5,443 bases of DNA, from NCBI GenBank assembly GCA_013140935.1, contig JABFSD010000234.1:1-5443 (forward strand). The letters run 5' to 3'. The notes beneath the pieces were generated by a model. That model had not been told where the DNA came from and did no database searches. It was given only the letters and a program-made list of their open reading frames with translations. This DNA is from Acidobacteriota bacterium (GTDB lineage Bacteria > Acidobacteriota > Blastocatellia > RBC074). Below are positions 1-4,285 of the stretch, one piece after another. How positions within the stretch are numbered: the first letter of the stretch is position 1; each line of letters opens with the position of its first letter. The translations under genes and the position numbers were made by a program.

Positions 1-53
1 GCTAAACAGCGCGCATAGAGCGGCGGCAAAAAACTCTTCCCCAAATTCTTCAT
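1..53 (-). CDS. 5' end of an unidentified gene (partial)
   Basis: Seventeen codons of a gene that runs off the left edge: MKNLGKSFLPPLYARCL. The start is supported by a strong Shine-Dalgarno, GGAGG (plus-strand cctcc at 59-63), five bases before the ATG. The N-terminus has two lysines followed by a mixed hydrophobic stretch, which could be the beginning of a signal peptide, but too little is visible to decide. A possible promoter lies 70-100 bases upstream. It is on the same strand as every other gene here, but about 350 bases of repeat-bearing DNA separate it from the EEP gene, so it probably has its own promoter. Function cannot be assigned. Confidence 0.6.
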   Translation of the reverse strand, partial: MKNLGKSFLPPLYARCL

Positions 54-95
54 AAGTACCTCCAATGAATTCCTGAAAAGTGAGCGGGACGCTCG

Positions 96-188
96 AATGG
101 GTTAAGCGCCAGATGTTGGCGAGATGATAAAGATATCCGCGCCAAGCGCAAGCAACGTTTCCCTGAACGCCGATTCGCCTAACCCATT
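96..188. repeat. 13-bp inverted repeat pair
   Basis: AATGGGTTAAGCG at 96-108 is the reverse complement of CGCCTAACCCATT at 176-188 at 12 of 13 positions, with 67 bases between them. On the minus strand the pair reads GTTAGGC ... GCTTAAC, which fits the GTTRRRY/RYYYAAC form of integron cassette boundaries, but no ORF lies between the arms. The candidate promoter of the left-edge gene falls inside. It may be the ends of a small decayed element or an operator-like structure. Confidence 0.45.
124..151 (-). promoter_or_regulatory. possible sigma70-like promoter for the left-edge gene
   Basis: On the minus strand TTGCGC (plus 146-151) and TATCAT (plus 124-129) are separated by 16 bases. They match the TTGACA and TATAAT boxes at four and five of six positions. 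The likely start point would lie about 60 bases before the ATG at 53. This is a match by eye only; boxes this loose occur by chance. Confidence 0.25.
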
Positions 189-227
189 GCACGCGAAAAA
201 GACGCCTCGCCGTTAAATGCGCTTAAT

Positions 228-364
228 TGAAGCCTGTGCAATTTGTTTTCAAGGTAGTTTGACCGCTGATGACGCGGATGCGGCGGATTTTCGCGGATTC
301 TTTTTTTTGGATTGATCTGCGTTGATCCGCTGCATCCGCGTTATCAGCGGTCAAACAGGCTTCA
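228..364. repeat. long palindromic intergenic repeat (REP/MITE-like)
   Basis: Bases 257-299 pair with 314-356 to form a 43-bp stem around a 14-base loop containing eight T. Only 290/323 and 291/322 are plain mismatches, and about five further positions are G-T type. Outside this, TGAAGCCTGT (228-237) is a perfect reverse complement of ACAGGCTTCA (355-364). On the right this outer arm directly abuts the stem, but on the left 21 bases (238-258) intervene. Each arm is made of loose 10-11 base units such as gatgcggcg, gatccgctgc and catccgcgtt. It lies just downstream of the EEP gene on the minus strand. It is not a textbook terminator, because no T-run follows the stem in that direction, but it could stall polymerase or stabilise the 3' end of the message. 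It most likely belongs to a dispersed family of intergenic repeats. Confidence 0.8.
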
Positions 365-405
365 CTTGCGCAGCGATTCTTTTATGCACAGGCGTCGCTT
401 AATCG

Positions 406-1281
406 TCAGCGCCGCATCTTGAATACCGCCGTGACCGGAAAGTGATCGGAAGGCGTGCGTCCCTCACGCGCTGTGCGGTCAATCGCGGCGCTCACCGTCT
501 GCCATTCGCGCGAAGCTCCAATCCAGTCAATGCGCGGGCCTTTCGTCTCGGTCGCTTTGAAGGAAGAGAAGGTACCTTCGTCGTTCGATCGCGTTGAATG
601 AATCGCACGATAGGCGTCAATCACGGGCGCATCGGTTCCGCTGAAAAACGCGCGATAGGCTTCATTGTCTTCGCCCGCATTGAAATCGCCCGTCACGATT
701 ACGCGGCAGGTTTTCGTAGCTTCGGCGACGCGCCGGCGTATCAACCGCGCTGACTCAATGCGCGCCTGTTCGCCGCGATGATCGAAGTGCGTATTGAAAA
801 ACATCAACGGTCGGGCGCGGGGCTGTCGTTTATCGCGCAACTTCACCCACGTCACCATCCGCGTGAGCGCCGCGTCCCAGTTTTTGCTGCCCGCAATGTC
901 AGGCGTTTCGCTCAACCAGAAATGTCCGCCATCGAGTTTTTCAAATCGGTCACGCTTGAAATACAACGCGGTCATTTCGCCTTGCTCCTTGCCGTCGTCG
1001 CGGCCTACGCCCAGCACGTCGTAACCCGCGAGTTGCGCCGCCAGATAATCGCGCTGAAAGCCGAGCGTCTCTTGCGTACCCAACAAATCAGGCTTGAACG
1101 CTTTGATCGTCTCAATCAAAAACGCTTTGCGTTTGTCCCAATGATTCTCACCGTCGTTGGCCGTGCCGTAGCGGATGTTGAAACTCATTACGCGCACTTC
1201 AGCACGCGCCTGTGCGAGTGCCGAAACACACGCGCAACTCAGCCACAAGAGGATTGCGAATAGACGAATCGTTTGCTTCAT
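406..1281 (-). CDS. secreted endonuclease/exonuclease/phosphatase (EEP) family protein
   Basis: A metal-dependent phosphodiesterase fold related to DNase I and exonuclease III, closest in style to the uncharacterised EEP-1 family; the true substrate (nucleic acid, phospholipid or sugar phosphate) cannot be read from sequence. With ATG at 1281 the product has 291 residues. It begins MKQTIRLFAILLWLSCACVSALAQA, a clear Sec signal peptide with likely cleavage near ALA-QA. An in-frame ATG at 1302 would add seven polar residues ahead of the signal peptide and is less likely; neither start has a strong Shine-Dalgarno. Expected active-site motifs are all present: N35 in SFNIRYG, E71 in GTQE, R141 in TRMVTW, H165 in NTHFDH, D199 and N201 in TGDFNA, D252 in RIDWIG, and D279-H280 in SDHFPV. 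The length is normal and the gene looks intact. It stands alone, about 180 bases after the cupin gene and 40 bases before a long palindromic repeat. Confidence 0.88.
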   Translation of the reverse strand: MKQTIRLFAILLWLSCACVSALAQARAEVRVMSFNIRYGTANDGENHWDKRKAFLIETIKAFKPDLLGTQETLGFQRDYLAAQLAGYDVLGVGRDDGKEQGEMTALYFKRDRFEKLDGGHFWLSETPDIAGSKNWDAALTRMVTWVKLRDKRQPRARPLMFFNTHFDHRGEQARIESARLIRRRVAEATKTCRVIVTGDFNAGEDNEAYRAFFSGTDAPVIDAYRAIHSTRSNDEGTFSSFKATETKGPRIDWIGASREWQTVSAAIDRTAREGRTPSDHFPVTAVFKMRR

Positions 1282-1430
1282 AAATTTTCCGGTTTGTGTC
1301 ATAGCATTTTCACTGCTCAGCCGCTGCCTCGCTTCGCACCTCGTAACGAAGCATCATCATTCCGCTCTGTAAAATGGGATGCCATCGCCAAAGAAGATCG
1401 GCAAGATCGAAGCACGAACTTCGTCGGCGA

Positions 1431-1465
1431 GCCTTAAACGCACGAAGCGACTTGAATGGTTAGGC
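1431..1465 (-). other. attC-like sequence at the end of the cupin gene
   Basis: On the minus strand the cupin stop TAA lies inside GCCTAAC, an RYYYAAC box. It is followed by CATTCAAGTCG, CTTCG and then GCGTTTAAGGC. This order resembles the 5' half of an integron attC site (inverse core, TTCAAGCCG-like L box, TTCG loop), with a small CGC-ACGAA-GCG hairpin in the middle. No clean GTTRRRY core closes it on the far side, so if it is an attC it is shortened and probably inactive. A chance or terminator-like hairpin is the alternative. Confidence 0.35.
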
Positions 1466-1840
1466 ATCTCCGGTTGGCACGATGGCGGCGGTCTCAACCA
1501 TCAAGATGATGGCTCGTTCCGGTGCGCGCGTGCGATGGACGACGCCCTTGGGGACGACATAGCCTTGCTGCGACTGCAATTCGATAGACCGATCTTCAAG
1601 GTCAATGATGAAGCGCCCCTCCAGCACAAAGAAGAATTCGTCGTCATTGTCGTGCTTGTGCCAGTGATACTCGCCCTGCATCACGCCGAGACGAACGACC
1701 GAGTCGTTGACCTGACAAAGGGTCTGATTGAACCACTCCGCTTCCACCTGCGACACAACGCCAGGGATGTCTATCAGGCTCAGCGCCGGAAACAGAATGT
1801 TGAGATTGGTGGTGTAAGGGAAAGCGTTTTGTTCTGACAT
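1460..1840 (-). CDS. small single-domain cupin protein
   Basis: A 126-residue one-domain cupin, probably a cytoplasmic metal-binding protein of the mannose-6-phosphate-isomerase-like kind; the substrate is unknown. Cupin motif 1 runs from G56 through H59/H61/H63 and E68 to G75, with the HKH-DNDD-E spacing that supplies three metal ligands. Motif 2 runs from G93 through P97-K-G99 to H102, the fourth ligand. The ATG at 1840 is preceded by GAGGT with a five-base spacer. A TTG twelve bases further upstream is in frame but lies within that ribosome binding site, so it is not the start. There is no signal peptide. The gene follows arr by 53 bases on the same strand. Inverted GTTRGGCATC sequences bracket it (1863-1872 and 1459-1468), and its stop codon lies within the second, as in integron cassettes. 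The protein appears intact. Confidence 0.85.
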   Translation of the reverse strand: MSEQNAFPYTTNLNILFPALSLIDIPGVVSQVEAEWFNQTLCQVNDSVVRLGVMQGEYHWHKHDNDDEFFFVLEGRFIIDLEDRSIELQSQQGYVVPKGVVHRTRAPERAIILMVETAAIVPTGDA

Positions 1841-1865
1841 GGCGTACCTCAAAAATTGATGTGAT

Positions 1866-1884
1866 GCCCAACGAATTGTTCGGC
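1866..1884 (-). other. attC-like palindrome between arr and cupin
   Basis: On the minus strand, 9 bases after the arr stop codon, the sequence reads GCCGAAC-AATTC-GTTGGGC: 7-base arms matching at six positions around a 5-base loop. GTTGGGC fits the GTTRRRY core site exactly; the left arm misses RYYYAAC at one base. AACAATTCGTT is also how many attC sites begin. The usual middle (L boxes and variable loop) is absent, as if deleted between the two CGTT copies. It could also be a chance dyad. Confidence 0.4.
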
Positions 1885-1893
1885 TTTGCGAGT

Positions 1894-2349
1894 CTAATCC
1901 TCAATGAACATATCGCCACGGCGCTTAAAGTCTAGTAGAGCATCCATCATCCCACGAACCATCTCCTCCGGGTGCCCCTGCCAGTCCTCGATCACGCCGA
2001 CGATTTTGAGCGGATCGCGCGTGCGATATGACTTGGTGGGGTTGCCGGGAAATCGCTTGTTGGTGAGGTTGGGATCGTCCTCAAATGTCCCAGTTGGTTC
2101 GACGATGTAGATGTGGCCACGACCTTCCAGACCCGCAAACGACATCGCTAACTCTGCTCCCCAGATGGCAGGCTCTAAGTTGGCAGAGAAATAAAGGTCT
2201 TTGAGTACTCGACCTTCCTCGTAGTTGGAGGGGTAGCCAGGGGACAGTAGCGTGCCTATAGCCAAGTGCGCTTTTGTGCCGTGATAAAACGGTCCAACGA
2301 CGTGTTTGCAACTTTCATGCGTGACAGGTACCCACTGATTTTCGTTCAT
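1894..2349 (-). CDS. arr: rifamycin (rifampin) ADP-ribosyltransferase, Arr family
   Basis: Inactivates rifamycin antibiotics by transferring ADP-ribose from NAD+ to the ansa-chain hydroxyl at C23; cytoplasmic. The protein has 151 residues, the normal family length (Arr-2 has about 150), and keeps the family landmarks throughout: GPFYHGTKA (19-27), NYEEGR (42-47), LYFSA (52-56), WGAELA (63-68), IYIVEPTG (80-87), FEDDPNLTNKRFPGNPTKSYRT (89-110) and a C-terminal RRGDMFIED. The catalytic H/Y/D set is represented by H23, Y53 and the aspartates at 91-92. From memory of the sequence it looks closer to the cassette-borne Arr-2 type than to mycobacterial Arr. The ATG at 2349 has only a weak GAGA nine bases upstream, and no promoter is obvious. 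It lies 50 bases after the antitoxin gene and 53 before the cupin. By eye its base composition is less GC-rich than the propeller genes, which fits acquisition by transfer but does not prove it. Confidence 0.95.
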   Translation of the reverse strand: MNENQWVPVTHESCKHVVGPFYHGTKAHLAIGTLLSPGYPSNYEEGRVLKDLYFSANLEPAIWGAELAMSFAGLEGRGHIYIVEPTGTFEDDPNLTNKRFPGNPTKSYRTRDPLKIVGVIEDWQGHPEEMVRGMMDALLDFKRRGDMFIED

Positions 2350-2364
2350 AATTGAGAGTCTCTA

Positions 2365-2378
2365 CTTTCAAGTGAAAG
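2365..2378. promoter_or_regulatory. short perfect dyad upstream of arr
   Basis: CTTTCA-AG-TGAAAG, 6-base perfect arms with a two-base centre, lies 16 bases before the arr ATG and 22 bases after the antitoxin stop. Its position would suit an operator controlling arr. Its size is typical of HTH-regulator half-sites, but it could be a chance palindrome. Confidence 0.3.
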
Positions 2379-2399
2379 CCAGGGCGGTTTTGGGGAGCG

Positions 2400-2723
2400 T
2401 CAAGCCATCACGCGCGCAGCTTGCGGCGTCTTACGCGCCCGCGTCCTAGCCGGTGCCTTTTCCTGCTCTAACGTGGCGGCCAAGCCTTTGATAGCGTCCA
2501 ACAGGCTTTCTGTCGAGAGGTCAGGAAAGTCACCACGCAACAAGGCCCGCACGGTTTCAACCGGCCAGCCGCAGCGCGTAGCCGCTACACGCGGCGAAAG
2601 TTTTTGCTCTGCAATCAAATCACTCACCAGCCAACTCAGGCGCGCTTGCAATTTTATATGCGGCGCGTTCTCGAAACCCAAATCGGCAAACACATTGCCC
2701 GAACCTCTCGTTACTTCGCTCAT
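2400..2723 (-). CDS. HigA-like HTH antitoxin / transcriptional regulator, now without an intact toxin
   Basis: A 107-residue XRE/HigA-type DNA-binding protein. It opens with TRGSGNVFADLGF (5-17), typical of antitoxins that follow Gp49/RelE-like toxins. An HTH spans about 43-64 (SPRVAATRCG, turn, PVETVRALLRG), and the tail 88-107 is rich in arginine, lysine and alanine and may be disordered. In an intact module such a protein would neutralise the toxin and repress the operon. Its ATG overlaps the stop of the upstream toxin remnant as ATGA, and the Shine-Dalgarno AGGAAAGGA lies within the last toxin codons, so translation was once coupled. The coding frame is intact although the toxin is broken, so it is an orphan here. 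It may persist as a regulator, as an anti-addiction factor, or by lack of time to decay. Confidence 0.8.
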   Translation of the reverse strand: MSEVTRGSGNVFADLGFENAPHIKLQARLSWLVSDLIAEQKLSPRVAATRCGWPVETVRALLRGDFPDLSTESLLDAIKGLAATLEQEKAPARTRARKTPQAARVMA

Positions 2724-2884
2724 GCTGTCCTTTCCTGGTAATCCTTTTCCGCATCCTTCAAACGTTTTTCGATCAATTCCTTGTAGCGCTTCGGCAGCTT
2801 CGCGCCGGTTTTCGACTTCTTTTGAAAGACGTGCAACACGTAAACAACTTCAGCGAAACGCACCTTGTCATAAAGCGCAAAACA
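2720..2884 (-). pseudogene. C-terminal remnant of a RelE/HigB (phage Gp49-like) toxin
   Basis: The 54-codon open stretch ending at the TGA that overlaps the antitoxin start encodes ALYDKVRFAEVVYVLHVF, then QKKSKTG, then KELIEKRLKDAEKDY. This is the conserved C-terminal half of Gp49/HigB-type ribosome-dependent mRNA interferases (strand with YVLH.FQKKS, then the final helix). Intact members have roughly 100-120 residues; here an in-frame TGA at 2885-2887 precedes the fragment, and only 34 bases lie between it and the stop codon of the PQQ-like gene, so the N-terminal half is gone rather than frameshifted. A short in-frame ATG ORF (2911-2885) before that stop does not resemble a toxin N-terminus. 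The fragment lacks a good start and is very unlikely to be active. Confidence 0.8.
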
Positions 2885-2918
2885 TCAGCGCCCGCGCTCC
2901 GGTTTTTTCATACGTTCG

Positions 2919-4271
2919 CTACTTGATCGCGATCAAGCTGGCTGCCGTGCGGAAATACAACACGCCTTGTGAAATCGCGGGCGTTGCCAGACACGGCTCG
3001 CCCATCGCATTCTTCGCCAGCACTTCAAATTTCGGGCTGGACTTCACGACATAAACATCGCCTTCTTCAACCGGGCAATAAATCTTGCCGTCCGCCGCCG
3101 TCAGCGAAGCCGAACAAGTGGCATCCGCGCCCAGCCGTTCTTCATACATCTTTTCGCCGGTCTTGAAATCGAAGCAGCGCAGCACGCCGTTGGTATTGGC
3201 GAGGTAAACATATCCGCCATACACCACGGGCGTAGAAATGTAAGAGCCGCCATTCGGCGCGCACCAGACAATCGCGTCGTTGCTGGTTTTGCCTTCCGCC
3301 AGCGAGATGTCGCCGCGCGCCGTCGGGCGAATGGCGAACAGCGGAGCTTTGCCGCCGTGCGCGTTGGTCACGACGATCAAACCATCGGCCACAAACGGCG
3401 TAGGAATCGGATTGTCGCCGCCGCCGCGCAACCGCCAGAGTTCTTTACCGTCGGTCAGGTCATAGGCCACGATGAACGGCCAGCCGTTGGCGACGACGTG
3501 GGTGCGTGCGCCGTCGTGGTGAATCAGCGGCGTGCCCCAACTGCGTTCGCAATCGCCCGTGCGCGCGACGCGCCATAGTTCTTTGCCGTCAGCCAGATTG
3601 AACGCCGCGATGAACGGCTTGCTGGGGTCGTCGCATTGCAACACGATGCGGTCTTGATAGAGCGCAGGCGAACTGCCGAAGCCCCAACCGATGCCGTACT
3701 TGCTGACGTTGATGACGCCGAGGTCTTTGCGCCAGAGCAGCTTGCCGTTGAGGTCTAGGCAATACAGCCCTTCCGAACCGAAGCAGGCGACTAGCCGCTT
3801 GCCGTCCGTGCTGATCGTCGTATTCGCGTGCGTCGCTTTGGTGTGGCGCGAGGCAGCGGGCTTGGCCGTATGCAGCGTGCGCTCCCACAGCCGCCGCCCG
3901 CTTTTTTTATCGAAGCACAACACCATCCAGCGTTGCTCATCGTTGTCATCCGCCGCATCGTTGTTGCCGTACTGCCCAATTTTCAACGGCGCTTTGCCGG
4001 ACAGGCGGACGGCAGTAGCGACGAAAATCCGATTGCCCCAAATGATCGGGCTGGAATGGCCCAAGCCCGGCACTTCGGCGCGCCACAACACGCCGGACGC
4101 TTTGCCTGCCGGATCGGCATTCCAAGTCAGACTGGTGGGAAAGCCGTCGGCAACGCCGCGTCCGCCGGGGCCGCGAAACATCGGCCAGTTTTGTTCAGGT
4201 GCAGCGGCCAATGTCGCGGTAGGCAACGCGGTCAATGTGGTTTGCAAAAATGTGCGACGTGAAAGTGACAT
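2919..4271 (-). CDS. Tat-exported PQQ-like beta-propeller repeat protein
   Basis: A 450-residue exported protein with a PQQ-binding-like propeller. The N-terminus SRRTFLQTT (4-12) is a twin-arginine signal, followed by a hydrophobic run and likely cleavage near LAAA-PEQ. The start has a strong GAGGAGG seven bases upstream. Blade signatures recur along the protein: FDKKSGRRLWE (120-130), LDLNGKLLWR (172-181), FNLADGKELWR (224-234), YDLTDGKELWR (270-280) and FDFKTGEKMYEE (367-378), each with the A/D-x-x-x-G-K-x-x-W form of PQQ-like repeats. No haem-binding CxxCH is seen, so it is more likely a binding or scaffold propeller than a complete quinoprotein dehydrogenase, and use of PQQ is unproven. 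It is cotranscribed with the upstream VCBS gene, 12 bases apart. Tat export implies that it folds in the cytoplasm before crossing the membrane. The C-terminus looks natural (TPAISQGVLYF then IAIK). Confidence 0.85.
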   Translation of the reverse strand: MSLSRRTFLQTTLTALPTATLAAAPEQNWPMFRGPGGRGVADGFPTSLTWNADPAGKASGVLWRAEVPGLGHSSPIIWGNRIFVATAVRLSGKAPLKIGQYGNNDAADDNDEQRWMVLCFDKKSGRRLWERTLHTAKPAASRHTKATHANTTISTDGKRLVACFGSEGLYCLDLNGKLLWRKDLGVINVSKYGIGWGFGSSPALYQDRIVLQCDDPSKPFIAAFNLADGKELWRVARTGDCERSWGTPLIHHDGARTHVVANGWPFIVAYDLTDGKELWRLRGGGDNPIPTPFVADGLIVVTNAHGGKAPLFAIRPTARGDISLAEGKTSNDAIVWCAPNGGSYISTPVVYGGYVYLANTNGVLRCFDFKTGEKMYEERLGADATCSASLTAADGKIYCPVEEGDVYVVKSSPKFEVLAKNAMGEPCLATPAISQGVLYFRTAASLIAIK

Positions 4272-4278
4272 GCAGATG

Positions 4279-4285
4279 CCTCCTC
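4279..4285 (-). promoter_or_regulatory. Shine-Dalgarno of the PQQ-like gene, overlapping the upstream stop
   Basis: On the minus strand TGAGGAGG contains both the TGA stop of the VCBS gene (4286-4284) and the GAGGAGG ribosome binding site of the next gene. Ribosomes finishing the first gene end on the loading site of the second, which points to translational coupling and matched production of the two propeller proteins. Confidence 0.75.

Noticed and set aside
257..356. The long palindrome as a CRISPR repeat or intrinsic terminator
   Set aside because: There is no repeat-spacer periodicity, and no T-run follows the stem on the transcribed strand; the eight T are in the loop on the plus strand.
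778..1263. Long plus-strand open frame opposite the EEP gene (161 codons)
   Set aside because: It is the antisense shadow of a gene with complete EEP catalytic motifs; the translation resembles no family and has no ribosome binding site.
1331..1352. GCTTCG ... CGAAGC 6-bp inverted repeat upstream of the EEP gene
   Set aside because: Short arms with a 10-base loop are expected by chance in this sequence, and no promoter boxes align with it.
1379..1837. 152-codon plus-strand ORF across the cupin gene as a real gene
   Set aside because: Most of it is antisense to the cupin motifs; only its first few codons outside the cupin were kept, as a weak finding.
1460..1852. TTG at 1850-1852 as the cupin start
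   Set aside because: That TTG lies within the GAGGT ribosome binding site of the ATG at 1840, which has ideal spacing.
2885..2911. Eight-codon ATG ORF just before the toxin remnant as the true toxin start with a nonsense mutation
   Set aside because: It is in frame, but MKKPERGR does not resemble a Gp49/HigB N-terminus and far too few codons are present to restore the missing half.
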